Source of the DNA: Streptomyces sp. XY006
GTDB taxonomy: Bacteria; Actinomycetota; Actinomycetes; Streptomycetales; Streptomycetaceae
DNA length: 64,000 nucleotides
NCBI RefSeq assembly: GCF_002237655.1
Contig: NZ_NOKT01000001.1
Span: 310,001-374,000, forward strand
Reading direction: 5' to 3'
Part shown: positions 1 to 8,318 of the stretch, piece after piece
Numbering within the stretch: position 1 is the first letter of the stretch
How the letters are laid out: each line of letters starts with the position of its first letter
The notes under the pieces: model-generated
The model's input: the letters and a program-made list of their open reading frames with translations, nothing else
Database searches by the model: none
Told to the model about the DNA's origin: nothing
Made by a program: the position numbers and the translations under genes

Positions 1-2917
1 GCAGGCCTGTTACGCGCCGGTCGACCTGGCCGCGGTGACCGCGGAGCTCGCCAGCGTCTTCCGCTCGGCCGTGGAAAGAGCCGGGCTCGCCTTCGACGTG
101 GACTGCCCGCCCCTGGACGAGCCGGTGTACGTCGACCGCGGCATGTGGGAGAAGGTGGTGCTCAACCTGCTGAGCAACGCCTTGAAGTTCACCTTCGACG
201 GTTCGGTACGGGTCCGCGTGCGCCGGTCGGACACCCATGCCGTCGTGATCGTCTCCGACACCGGTGTCGGTGTGCCGGAGGCGGAGATGCCCCGGCTGTT
301 CGAGCGCTTCCACCGCATCGAGAACGCCCGCTCCCGTTCGAACGAGGGCAGCGGCATCGGACTCGCCCTGGTGCGGGAACTGGTCGGGCTGCACGGCGGT
401 TCGATCACCGCCGAGAGCCGCCCGGGCGAAGGCACCGCCTTCACCCTCCGGATACCGTTCGGGACCGCCCATCTGCCGCCCGGCTCCGTGGCGCCCGAGG
501 CGAGCGGCGCCACCGTCTCGGCCACCGCCGACCCGTACGTCCAAGAGGCCCTGCGCTGGCTGCCGGTGAGCGACGGCGCGGCGGCCGACGGCGCGGCGGC
601 CGACGGCGCCCGGCTGCCGCACGACGTCAACCCCCCGGTGCTGCCGGGACCTTCTGCCCGGGGCCGGGTGCTGGTGGCCGACGACAACGCCGACATGCGC
701 GAGTACCTCTCCCGCACCCTCGCCGCGGGAGGCTACGAGGTGCACGCCGTCGCCGACGGCGTCGAAGCCCTGCAAGCCGTCCGCCGGGACGTGCCCGATC
801 TCGTCGTCAGCGACGTCATGATGCCCCGGCTGGACGGGCTCGGGCTCCTGGCGCGACTGCGCGCCGACGCCCGCACGGCCGCGGTGCCCGTGCTGCTGCT
901 GTCGGCGCGGGCCGGGCAGGAGGCGTCGATCGAGGGACTTCAGGCAGGCGCCGACGACTACCTGGTCAAGCCCTTCGCCGCCGCCGAACTGTTGGCCCGC
1001 GTACGGGCCAACATGGAGCTGGCCCGGCTGCGCGGCCATCATCTGCGCTGGCGCGCCGCGCTGATCGACTCGCTGCAGGAGGCGTTCTTCGTCTGCGACG
1101 ACGCCGGCTCCGTCGTGGAGATCAACACCGCCTTCACCCGCATCCTGGGCTACGGTCCCGAGGAACTGCCCTACAAGCCGGCCCACCCCTGGTGGCCGGA
1201 CGCCGCCGTCGATCCCGACGCCCACCGCCGGGTCGGAACGGCCTTCGCGACCCTGCTCGAACGCGACCAGGGCTCCTCCACCGTTCCCGTCACCCACCGG
1301 GACGGGCGACGGCTGTGGGTGGCCGTCACCTGGAACAAGGCACAGGACCCGGACACCGGGCGCCGGGTCACGGTCGGCACGCTGCGCGACGTCACGGCCG
1401 AACACCACGCCGTGCAGCGCACGACGGCGCTCGCGGCACTGAACACCGTGCTGTCCCAGGCCGCCAGCCTTCCCGAGGCGCTCGCCAGCGCCCTGACGGA
1501 ACTGAAGACCCTCTGGCGGGCGCGTTCCGTGCTGGCCGTCGTCTTCCACCCCGGCAATGTGCCGGCCCTGACCGCCACGGACCCGGACGCGAACTGGAAC
1601 GAACTCCCCCCGGAACGCCGCGACTTCCTCGAAGGACTGCGCGACCGGCCCCCGCTCACCCCGGTCATCGAGGGCAGCGGTGCGGGCGTCCTGCTCGAAC
1701 ACCCCGACGGACCACTGGCCGTCTGGATCGACCTGGGCGAACACCGGCCGTTCACCGCCGAGGACCAGGTCCTGCTCTCCCTGCTGGCCGGACGCCTCGC
1801 CCAAGGACTGGTCCGCGCACACCAGATCGACCAGCAGCGCGAGACCGCCATCGCGCTGCAACGCGCCATCCTGGGCCCGGCGCGGCTCCCCAACGGTTTC
1901 GCCGTCCGGTACGAGCCCGCCACGCCCCCGCTGGAAGTGGGCGGCGACTGGTACGACACCGTCGCCCTGCCGGACGGGCGGATCGGCATCGTCGTGGGCG
2001 ACTGCGTCGGGCGAGGCCTGGAGGCGGCCAGTGTCATGGGCCAACTGCGCAGCGCCTGCCGGGCGTTGATGCTGCAGGAGCCCAGCCCGGCCCGGACGCT
2101 GATGGCACTCGACCAGTTCGCCGCGAGCGTCCCCGGCGCCCTGTGCACGACCGTGTTCTGCGCAGTCTTCGACCCCGGGGCGGGAGAGCTGACCTACTCC
2201 ACCGCCGGGCACCCGCCGGGCATCCTCGCCCACGCCGACGGCACCGTCCAACTGCTGGAGGAGGGGCGCTCCGTGCCGCTGGCCGTCCGCCCCGGCAAGC
2301 GGCGCCCGGAAGCCCGGTGCACCCTGCCCGCACGGTCCACGCTGCTGCTGTACACCGACGGTCTCGTGGAACGCCGGCGGCGCTCGCTCGGCACCGGCAT
2401 CGAGGAAGCCGGCAAGGCCCTGCAGGAAGGCCGCGACCTGCCCGTCGACGAGCTCGCCACCGAGGTGATGACCCGGCTCGCGCCGGCCGGGGGCTACGAC
2501 GACGACGTGGCGCTGCTGCTCTACCGGCACCCGGCGCCGCTGGATCTCACCTTCCCGGCCGAGGCCTCTCAGCTCGCGCCCGTGCGCAACGCGCTGCGGG
2601 CCTGGCTCGCCCAGTGCGACCTGAACCGGATCGACGTGCAGAACGTGCTCGTCGCGGCGGGGGAGGCGTGCGCCAACGCGATCGAGCACGGGCACCGGCA
2701 CGCGCCGGGGGAGGCCGTGCGGCTGAGCGCCGAGGCCTTCGCCGACACGGTCCGCCTGACGGTCGCCGACTCGGGCCGGTGGAAGGACCCGCAGCCCGAG
2801 CCCTATGCCAACCGCGGGCGAGGCGTGGCGCTCATGCGGGCCACCATGGAGGACGTGACCATCACCCCCGGCCCCGTCGGCACCACCGTCGACATGCAGA
2901 TGAGGATCGCCCGATGA
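1..2917 (+). CDS. Hybrid sensor kinase / response regulator / SpoIIE-type phosphatase (5' partial)
   Basis: The frame is open from base 2, so the N-terminus lies outside the window. Reading in order: a histidine-kinase ATPase domain (N box NLLSNALKF, then DTGVGVP and GSGIGLALV); a receiver domain with VADDNAD, phospho-acceptor Asp in VSDVMMP and Lys in VKPFAA; a PAS segment; a GAF-like segment; a PP2C/SpoIIE phosphatase (GGDWYDT, GDCVGRG, YTDGLVE, GYDDDVALL); and a C-terminal anti-sigma-type ATPase (GEACANAIEHG). Such proteins sense a signal through the kinase/PAS/GAF parts and dephosphorylate STAS anti-anti-sigma factors, while the last domain can act as an RsbW-like kinase. The two STAS genes directly downstream are the likely partners; the first overlaps this stop codon by 4 bp. 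Combining receiver, phosphatase and switch-kinase in one chain is known in Streptomyces. The activating signal cannot be read from the sequence. Confidence 0.9.
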   Translation, partial: QACYAPVDLAAVTAELASVFRSAVERAGLAFDVDCPPLDEPVYVDRGMWEKVVLNLLSNALKFTFDGSVRVRVRRSDTHAVVIVSDTGVGVPEAEMPRLFERFHRIENARSRSNEGSGIGLALVRELVGLHGGSITAESRPGEGTAFTLRIPFGTAHLPPGSVAPEASGATVSATADPYVQEALRWLPVSDGAAADGAAADGARLPHDVNPPVLPGPSARGRVLVADDNADMREYLSRTLAAGGYEVHAVADGVEALQAVRRDVPDLVVSDVMMPRLDGLGLLARLRADARTAAVPVLLLSARAGQEASIEGLQAGADDYLVKPFAAAELLARVRANMELARLRGHHLRWRAALIDSLQEAFFVCDDAGSVVEINTAFTRILGYGPEELPYKPAHPWWPDAAVDPDAHRRVGTAFATLLERDQGSSTVPVTHRDGRRLWVAVTWNKAQDPDTGRRVTVGTLRDVTAEHHAVQRTTALAALNTVLSQAASLPEALASALTELKTLWRARSVLAVVFHPGNVPALTATDPDANWNELPPERRDFLEGLRDRPPLTPVIEGSGAGVLLEHPDGPLAVWIDLGEHRPFTAEDQVLLSLLAGRLAQGLVRAHQIDQQRETAIALQRAILGPARLPNGFAVRYEPATPPLEVGGDWYDTVALPDGRIGIVVGDCVGRGLEAASVMGQLRSACRALMLQEPSPARTLMALDQFAASVPGALCTTVFCAVFDPGAGELTYSTAGHPPGILAHADGTVQLLEEGRSVPLAVRPGKRRPEARCTLPARSTLLLYTDGLVERRRRSLGTGIEEAGKALQEGRDLPVDELATEVMTRLAPAGGYDDDVALLLYRHPAPLDLTFPAEASQLAPVRNALRAWLAQCDLNRIDVQNVLVAAGEACANAIEHGHRHAPGEAVRLSAEAFADTVRLTVADSGRWKDPQPEPYANRGRGVALMRATMEDVTITPGPVGTTVDMQMRIAR

Positions 2918-3219
2918 CCACTCCGCTCACTCTCACCACCGGTCGGCGCGCGGACGGCACACCACGGCTGTCGGTCAGCGGCGAGATCGACATGAGCAAC
3001 GCCTCGGCTCTGGCCGAAGCCCTCGACACCGGTTCCGGGCACGTCGTCGTCGACCTGACCGCGGTCGAGTACCTGGACAGCGCCGGTCTGAGCGTGCTCT
3101 TCGCCCGCGCCGAACGGCTGGAGCTGATCGTCACGCCCCTGCTGGAGCCCGTCCTCGCCGTCTCCGGACTCGCGGAGCTGGCCACCGTCCACCGCCACGG
3201 CGACGACGGTGTGCGGTAG
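2914..3219 (+). CDS. STAS-domain anti-anti-sigma factor
   Basis: A 101-residue protein whose ATG overlaps the upstream phosphatase stop codon (ATGA), implying translational coupling. The STAS core is visible: strand SGEIDMSNA, strand VVVDLTAVEYLDSAGLSVL with the Ser of DSAGL as the expected phosphorylation site, then a helix. Proteins of this SpoIIAA/RsbV type bind an anti-sigma kinase when unphosphorylated and so free a sigma factor. The adjacent SpoIIE-type phosphatase is the obvious enzyme to reactivate it and its C-terminal ATPase domain the obvious kinase. Which sigma factor, if any, is controlled is not visible here. Confidence 0.88.
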   Translation: MTTPLTLTTGRRADGTPRLSVSGEIDMSNASALAEALDTGSGHVVVDLTAVEYLDSAGLSVLFARAERLELIVTPLLEPVLAVSGLAELATVHRHGDDGVR

Positions 3220-3277
3220 TCCCCGACCGGCGCCACCCACCGCACGCATCGATGAGTCCCAGCCCCCGCCAGGAGTG

Positions 3278-3676
3278 ATGACCACCGTGTCCGACGCGCT
3301 CGACATGACCGTCCGGCACATCGACGATCGCACCGCGGTCGTCGATGTCTCCGGAGACGTGGACCTTCATACGTCCGTCGCGTTGCGCGCGTACGTCTCG
3401 GCGCTGCTGGCCCAGGGAGTCCGGCATCTGGTGCTGGACCTGTCGGCGACGCAGTACATCGACTCGACCGGTCTCAGCACCTTCATCAGGCTCCTGCACG
3501 CGGCCCAGAGGTGCGGCGGTTCCCTCCGCCTCGCCGCCGTCCCCGAACGACTGGAACGCATGGTGGCCATGACCGGCATCGAGCAGCTGCTCCCGGTCCA
3601 CACGACGGTCGACGACGCGCTGGCCGCCGGTACGGGCGACCCCGTGCCGGACGGCACGGGGCGCACGCCCGACTGA
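3278..3676 (+). CDS. Second STAS-domain anti-anti-sigma factor
   Basis: A STAS protein of about 132 residues with the signature TQYIDSTGLSTFIRLL, where the Ser of DSTGL is the expected phosphorylation site. It belongs to the RsbV/SpoIIAA family and follows the first STAS gene by about 58 bp, so the three genes probably form one partner-switching unit. The open frame extends further upstream, but AGGAG at 3271-3275 points to ATG 3278 or GTG 3287; the GTG has the better spacing (11 nt against 2), so the true start may be nine bases later. Two STAS partners for one phosphatase suggest graded or dual-output switching, which is inference. Confidence 0.85.
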   Translation: MTTVSDALDMTVRHIDDRTAVVDVSGDVDLHTSVALRAYVSALLAQGVRHLVLDLSATQYIDSTGLSTFIRLLHAAQRCGGSLRLAAVPERLERMVAMTGIEQLLPVHTTVDDALAAGTGDPVPDGTGRTPD

Positions 3677-3687
3677 CCACGCCCGGC

Positions 3688-4599
3688 TCAGACCCGGGTG
3701 AGGCGGACCGCCACCGTCTCGCCGACCGTGACCGCCCGGTCGTAGTCGGGGTCCGACGCCGTCGCCCGGCCCTCGACCTCGACGTTCCCCTTCTGGAAGG
3801 GAACGGCCCCGGTGGGCACGGCCACACCCGTCCAGGCGACCGGGGCGCCCGGGGTGCAGGCCACCGACGTGGTGAAGGAACCGCGGATGAGGTCCCGCTT
3901 CTTGACCTGCGCGACGTCGCCCGCCACGGTCACCTGCACCGGCTTGGTGCAGGTGACCGTGCCGTGGAGGGTGGCCTTGCCGTTGAGGGCGCTCGCGGTG
4001 CCGTCCAGGGCGATCCCGAGGCCGAGACCGAGTTCGGCCGGCGGGGCGGGGTTCTCGATGCGGACCTCACCGCGCGCGGCGGGCGTGCCCCCCTCGCAGT
4101 GCTGCTCGAAGGTGGCGTCGAGCTTCTTCACATAGCCCTGGGGGCCGAACTCCACCGCGGAGATGGTGAAGGTGCCGGTGAGCTGGTTGCAGCCGCGGCC
4201 GTTGCCGCTGAGCGACAGGCCCGGTTCGGTCCCTTCGTTGAACGGGTAGCGGGTGGCCCCCGTGTAGGTGCCGGGCGTCAGGACCTTGCCGGCCGGCGCC
4301 GCGAGGTTCAGGGTCCACCAGTCGCCGTTGGCTCCGTCGACGGAGACGGTGACCGCCCCGTTGCCGGTGTCGCCGGAGACGTTCAGCCGGTCCTGGGACG
4401 CCGTCGTGTAGGCGTAGGACCGGCCGCCGCTGATGTAGTCGTCCGCGTCGCCGCTGAAGCCGAACGAGCCGTCGGTGACCGGCTGCGCGTGGGCCTCGGT
4501 GCCGGCGATCAGGCCGGTGGTGCCGGTGGCCATGGCCAGCGCCAGCGCGAGGGTGGCCGTGGCGCGGGCCAGGACGCGTCCGGGCAGAGTGAGGTTCAA
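3688..4599 (-). CDS. Secreted protein of unknown function
   Basis: A 303-residue protein starting at TTG with a strong AGGGGG ribosome site 7 bases upstream on the minus strand. A clear Sec signal peptide covers residues 1-38 (basic start, hydrophobic Ala/Leu run, AHA cleavage site before QP). The mature part is rich in Gly, Thr and Val and looks beta-sheet dominated, with four Cys (in GRGCNQ, EQHCEG, TVTCTK and VACTPG) that could form two disulfides. No catalytic motif is visible. It is convergent with the STAS gene, 11 bp apart. I do not recognise the family; an extracellular or cell-surface role is all that can be supported. Confidence 0.75.
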   Translation of the reverse strand: MNLTLPGRVLARATATLALALAMATGTTGLIAGTEAHAQPVTDGSFGFSGDADDYISGGRSYAYTTASQDRLNVSGDTGNGAVTVSVDGANGDWWTLNLAAPAGKVLTPGTYTGATRYPFNEGTEPGLSLSGNGRGCNQLTGTFTISAVEFGPQGYVKKLDATFEQHCEGGTPAARGEVRIENPAPPAELGLGLGIALDGTASALNGKATLHGTVTCTKPVQVTVAGDVAQVKKRDLIRGSFTTSVACTPGAPVAWTGVAVPTGAVPFQKGNVEVEGRATASDPDYDRAVTVGETVAVRLTRV

Positions 4600-4975
4600 G
4601 GTTGTTCCCCCTGGTGAGATGAGACAGTCCCCGTTCGCCGACGGCGTGCTGGTCCGCAGGTCTCGTCGGCGCAGTGAGTCTGCCCAATCAGTGGGACGGG
4701 CGACAACTGTGTTTCAGGTGAGGCGAGTTGAGGTTCCAGCCAACCTGCGGTGCGGGGCGAGGGACCTGGGGGTGCCGGTGCCGGTGGTTGTTAGGCCGTT
4801 CGGAGTCCTTCGGCGGGCTCCGGCACCGTTTCCGTGTGAAAGATCGAAAACAGGGAGTGGCAGTCGGATAATCGGCGGCGATGAGGGTAGAACGATCAGC
4901 GGGTGTCTTCCGGTGACGGTAGACGCTCCCCACAGACCAGCCGGGACCCCTCGGCAATATCGAAGGACAAGCAGC
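4600..4975. other. Intergenic region between secreted-protein gene and cold-shock gene
   Basis: About 376 bp separate two divergent genes, so promoters of both must lie here. I see no convincing coding frame and no clear RNA gene. The last part carries the GAAGGA ribosome site (4962-4967) for the cold-shock gene. Stretches near 4770-4790 are repetitive (GGTGCCGGTGCCGGTGG). The long leader could be a temperature-responsive 5' UTR as in other csp genes, but no conserved element is recognisable by eye. Confidence 0.5.
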
Positions 4976-5179
4976 ATGGCCAGCGGCACCGTGAAGTGGT
5001 TCAACTCCGAGAAGGGCTTCGGCTTCATCGCCCAGGACGGCGGTGGACCGGACGTCTTCGCTCACTACTCCAACATCTCCGGCAACGGGTACCGGGAGCT
5101 CGTCGAGGGCGAGCCGGTCACGTTCGACGTCACCCAGGGCCAGAAGGGCCCCCAGGCCGAGAACATCGTGCGCGGCTGA
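4976..5179 (+). CDS. Cold-shock protein (CspA family)
   Basis: A 67-residue single cold-shock domain protein. Both RNA-binding motifs are intact: RNP1 as KGFGFIAQ and RNP2 as DVFAHYS, within [17 protein letters not shown]. Length and sequence match actinobacterial CspA/SC7.0-type proteins, which melt RNA or single-stranded DNA secondary structure in the cytoplasm. The start is fixed by GAAGGA 8 bases upstream. A strong hairpin follows at 5229-5260, so the gene is probably monocistronic. Confidence 0.96.
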   Translation: MASGTVKWFNSEKGFGFIAQDGGGPDVFAHYSNISGNGYRELVEGEPVTFDVTQGQKGPQAENIVRG

Positions 5180-5228
5180 CCCACGCCCGACGCGCAACCG
5201 GAGGCCGCAGTCGTCTGCTGTCTCGCAT

Positions 5229-5260
5229 GCCAGGGGCCCGGCATCAGCCGGGCCCCTGGC
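5229..5260. terminator. Bidirectional terminator hairpin between csp and merR
   Basis: A perfect 14-bp stem: GCCAGGGGCCCGGC at 5229-5242, loop ATCA, complementary arm at 5247-5260. It lies between convergent genes (csp on +, merR on -) and can serve both strands. There is no U tract, as is usual for Streptomyces terminators. Confidence 0.85.
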
Positions 5261-5272
5261 CGCGTCCGGTCT

Positions 5273-5311
5273 CCCGTTCGCGCGTTCGCCTGTCCCGTTC
5301 GCGCGTTCGCC
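5273..5311. repeat. Short direct repeat, 18-bp unit x2
   Basis: CCCGTTCGCGCGTTCGCC occurs at 5273-5290 and again at 5294-5311 (21-bp period), immediately after the csp terminator and abutting the merR stop codon. No function is evident; it looks like a slippage duplication. Confidence 0.7.
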
Positions 5312-5312
5312 G

Positions 5313-5666
5313 TCAGGCTCCGCCGTAGTAGTCGATCTTCTCGTCGAGGACCTTGATGGCGCGGCGCAGCGCCTCCACCCTCTCCTCCAGCACGGTCCGT
5401 CGTTCGCGCAGGAAGGCGACCCGGTCCTGTACGGAGTGCTCGGCGCGCAGCATGGCGACGAAGCCGCGCAGGTCCGCGATGCCCAGACCCGCCTCGCGGA
5501 AGCAGGTGACCAGGCCGATCCAGAAGACGTCGTCCTCTGTGTACTGCCTGCGCCCGCCGGCCGTGCGCCGGATCGGTCCGATGAGACCCTCGCGCTCGTA
5601 ATAGCGCAGTGTGTCGAGGGAGACGCCGGTGCGGTCGGCGGTGGCCGCCGGGGTGAGGGTGGTCAT
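5313..5666 (-). CDS. MerR-family transcriptional regulator
   Basis: A 117-residue MerR protein: N-terminal winged helix (ATADRTGVSLDTLRYYEREGLI, then RRQYTEDDVFWI) followed by a long coiled-coil dimerisation helix (VAFLRERRTVLEERVEALRRAIKVLDEKIDYY). It has no Cys cluster for metal sensing and only a short effector region, so it resembles small-molecule- or redox-responsive members paired with aldo/keto reductases. It lies 21 bp downstream of the aldo/keto reductase gene on the same strand, so the two are probably one operon controlled by this regulator at the promoter at 6634-6664. Confidence 0.9.
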   Translation of the reverse strand: MTTLTPAATADRTGVSLDTLRYYEREGLIGPIRRTAGGRRQYTEDDVFWIGLVTCFREAGLGIADLRGFVAMLRAEHSVQDRVAFLRERRTVLEERVEALRRAIKVLDEKIDYYGGA

Positions 5667-5687
5667 GCAGCTCCTTCATAACCGCCG

Positions 5688-6626
5688 CTAGCGCGCCTGG
5701 GCGAAGCGCGCGAGATGCTGCTCGCCGAGCCGCACCCGGTGCGCGGCGAGGGCCTCCTCGATCTGCTCCACCCGGCTGGCGCCGACGATGGGGTCGATGC
5801 CCTGTCGCATCAGCCAGGCGAGGACGACCTGGTTCGGTGTGGCGGACAGCTCCGCGGCGACCTCCGCCAGGACCGCGAGCACCCGGGCGGTGCCGGGGTG
5901 ATCATAGGTCTTCGGAAGTGGCTTGTCCGCGCGCACGTACGAACCCCACAGCAGCGAGCTGTAGGTCCACACGTCGAGCCGCTCCGACCGTGCCAGGTCG
6001 AGGTCCTCGGCGGTGAGCATCCGGTGGCCCGCCTCGGCCAGCGGCGTGGACGGGCGCGGTTGCACCAGTGAGTGGCGCAACTGCAGGGCCGTCCAGGGCT
6101 CCACGCCCTGCTGCCGCGCGAGCGACCGGGCGCGCTCGACGCGCCAGGCGGCATGGTTGGCCGCCCCCACCCGCAGGGCCGTCCCCTTGGTGACCAGTTC
6201 ACCGAAGGCACCGACCGTCTCCTCCAACGGCACGGCACGGTCCTCGGCATGGGCCCAGAGCAGATCCACGTACTCGACGCCGAGCCGGTCCAGACTCTGC
6301 TCCAGCCCGGCGTGGATCGCGCGGGCGGAGAGACCTTCGGCGCTGTCCGGCCAGGAGTGCGGCACGAGCGGGTTGTGCCGGACCTTGGTGGCGATCCGCA
6401 CTCTCTCGCGCATGCCGGGGCGAGACCGCAGCCATGTGCCGATGAGGCGTTCGCTCGCGCCGCCGACACCGGCGGGGTCACTCCAGAAGGAATAGCAGTT
6501 GGCGGTGTCGAGCCAGACTCCCCCGGAGGCGACGAAGGAGTCGAGGATCGCGAAGGCACGGTCGGGCTCGACGCGCGTGCCGAAGTCCATGGTCCCGAGG
6601 ACGATGCGAGGGTCGCTGGTGTTCAT
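5688..6626 (-). CDS. Aldo/keto reductase
   Basis: A 312-residue NAD(P)H-dependent aldo/keto reductase with a TIM-barrel pattern: substrate Asp-Tyr equivalents in LDTANCYSFW, Lys in ATKVRHN, His in LLWAHAED, and the C-terminal cofactor segment VVGASRVEQIEEAL. It should reduce an aldehyde or ketone to the alcohol. The frame can be extended three codons to an ATG at 6635, but the promoter-like element at 6634-6664 would overlap that codon, so ATG 6626 is preferred, possibly as a leaderless transcript. It precedes and is probably cotranscribed with the MerR gene. The substrate cannot be told. Confidence 0.88.
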   Translation of the reverse strand: MNTSDPRIVLGTMDFGTRVEPDRAFAILDSFVASGGVWLDTANCYSFWSDPAGVGGASERLIGTWLRSRPGMRERVRIATKVRHNPLVPHSWPDSAEGLSARAIHAGLEQSLDRLGVEYVDLLWAHAEDRAVPLEETVGAFGELVTKGTALRVGAANHAAWRVERARSLARQQGVEPWTALQLRHSLVQPRPSTPLAEAGHRMLTAEDLDLARSERLDVWTYSSLLWGSYVRADKPLPKTYDHPGTARVLAVLAEVAAELSATPNQVVLAWLMRQGIDPIVGASRVEQIEEALAAHRVRLGEQHLARFAQAR

Positions 6627-6633
6627 GCCCTCC

Positions 6634-6664
6634 ATGCTCGGATCTGGAGCGCGCTCCAGGTCAA
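6634..6664 (-). promoter_or_regulatory. MerR-type promoter/operator upstream of aldo/keto reductase
   Basis: On the minus strand TTGACC (6664-6659) and a weak -10 at 6639-6634 are separated by 19 bp, the long spacer typical of MerR-controlled promoters. The spacer holds a perfect 16-bp palindrome, CTGGAGCGCGCTCCAG (6644-6659). This geometry fits activation by DNA untwisting by the downstream MerR protein. The predicted start site is next to ATG 6626, giving a leaderless mRNA. Confidence 0.75.
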
Positions 6665-6726
6665 GGCCTCGATGGCGAGCGACCGCCGGGAGTGCGCGAG
6701 CACCCCGGCCGGTCCTGGGAAAGGGG

Positions 6727-8235
6727 TCAGTGCTCGCAGAGGGAGAACTCGCGTTCGTAAAGCTGCTCGTTGTGCTCGTCGACGAAGAACTTGCGTTCCC
6801 GCATGAGCTGTTCGCGGTATTCCCTGGCCTGCTCCAGCGTCATGGTCGAGGTCTCGGCCCAGGGCTGCTGCGGTGGCACGTCGGAAGTCGAGACGATCCT
6901 CTCCGACGGGTCGACCAGGAAGAACGCGAGGATCTTGCGGTGCCCAGGGCGGGTGGGGTCCGCGAGGCGGAACGATCCGACACGGTGCTGCAGGATGTTC
7001 GGGAACGCCAGACAGCGGCCCGCCGGGGTCCCGGCCGACCCCAGCACCTGGTTCAGCGCGTCCTCGTCCTCCAGCCCGTAGACCTCGCGCATACCGTCGT
7101 CGTCGTTCTGCTCGTAGTCCGGGTCGTCCAGCGCCGCCCGGAAACTCAGGCTGCTCTCGGTGATGTTCTCGCTGTCCCAGTAGTAGATGCCGGTCGAGAC
7201 GATCCGCTCGTTCAGCATGCCCTCGACATGCCAGGAACCGCCGGGGTACTCGGGCTTGTCCGGGGTGAGGTGAACGGTGGCGAGCTTGACGATGACCTGG
7301 AGGCGGCGGCCGCGCAGATCGACCCGCGCGGCCGCGTCGATCCCCTCGGGCGGTGTGAAGTCCGGGGCGTCCGGAACGACCGGGCGGCGGTTCTCCCACC
7401 AGTCGTCCTGGGCCGCTTCCCAGGCGCCGACAGCCGCCGCGTAGGCCTCGTCGTCGCTGTAGGAGGACTTGACCGGGTACTCGGGCCTCGACTCGTACCA
7501 TCCCCACGGGTCGGCCTCGATCCGCAGGGGTCGCGGATGGCGCAGATCGGTGAGCACGTTCTCCAGAAGCGGGCGCATGCGTGCGAACAACTCCGGGAGG
7601 ACTGCGGCCAGTTCACGATGCCGCTCGGGGTGGACGTTGTTGACGTACGAGCGGAAGTCGACATCGCCGTCGGCACTGACGTCGACCTCGGTCGGCAACC
7701 ACTGGAACTGCTCGGAGAACTCGTGCTTCGAGTAACCGTTCGTCGGGTTCTGCCAGGCCTGCTCGGGCGCGCCGCTGACCCCGCGCACCAGACAGAACAG
7801 TGAGGGATGCACGAGGTCCAGCACCTGGCCGTCGGAACCCGGGTGCCAGTCCCGCTCCGCTTCGGGGACCTGCTCCAGCACCTGAACCGCCTTGCGCAGC
7901 CGGGATCCGAGCTCCTCGTCGATCAGTGTGTCCGACTGCCACACCCCGTCGACGGCGGACACCTCGATGCCCGTACGCCCGTCCCGCAGCGCGGCGTAGT
8001 GCGCGAGTTCGGCGAGCACGTAACGCACCTGTGCCTCGGTGAGGCCCTGCGCGACCGCCTCTCGCGTCCACCTCGCCACGATGCCGGGGTCGTTCATCTT
8101 GTCGAACCACCCCGGCTTGGCCCGGATGTGCGCGCTGCACTGCATCATCTGGAGCTCCCGCAGCGTTCTGGGGGTCGCGAACGCTATGGAGCGGGACGCC
8201 TGAAAGGGCAAGGGGAAAGCGGACGAGCCGGTCAC
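6727..8235 (-). CDS. DUF4246-family protein, probable 2-oxoglutarate/Fe(II)-oxygenase-like fold
   Basis: A 502-residue protein that I assign to the DUF4246 family on overall sequence. The C-terminal half has a pattern expected of a double-stranded beta-helix dioxygenase: GGSWHVEG (H-x-E) followed about 100 residues later by FPNILQHRVGSF (second His) and an Arg in GHRKILAFF. These could be the metal-binding triad and the 2-oxoglutarate Arg, but this is inference from spacing. The start is GTG 8235, with GGGAGG 10 bases upstream; an alternative start 60 bases upstream lacks such a site. The gene stands alone between an aldo/keto reductase and a LysR gene. No substrate is suggested by context. 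Confidence 0.75.
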   Translation of the reverse strand: MTGSSAFPLPFQASRSIAFATPRTLRELQMMQCSAHIRAKPGWFDKMNDPGIVARWTREAVAQGLTEAQVRYVLAELAHYAALRDGRTGIEVSAVDGVWQSDTLIDEELGSRLRKAVQVLEQVPEAERDWHPGSDGQVLDLVHPSLFCLVRGVSGAPEQAWQNPTNGYSKHEFSEQFQWLPTEVDVSADGDVDFRSYVNNVHPERHRELAAVLPELFARMRPLLENVLTDLRHPRPLRIEADPWGWYESRPEYPVKSSYSDDEAYAAAVGAWEAAQDDWWENRRPVVPDAPDFTPPEGIDAAARVDLRGRRLQVIVKLATVHLTPDKPEYPGGSWHVEGMLNERIVSTGIYYWDSENITESSLSFRAALDDPDYEQNDDDGMREVYGLEDEDALNQVLGSAGTPAGRCLAFPNILQHRVGSFRLADPTRPGHRKILAFFLVDPSERIVSTSDVPPQQPWAETSTMTLEQAREYREQLMRERKFFVDEHNEQLYEREFSLCEH

Positions 8236-8318
8236 TTCTTCTGGTCCTCCCTGTCGTTGTGCGGTGGCGGGAAGACTACGTGAGCCGACTGACATCGCCG
8301 CCCTGGTCAGACATGCCG

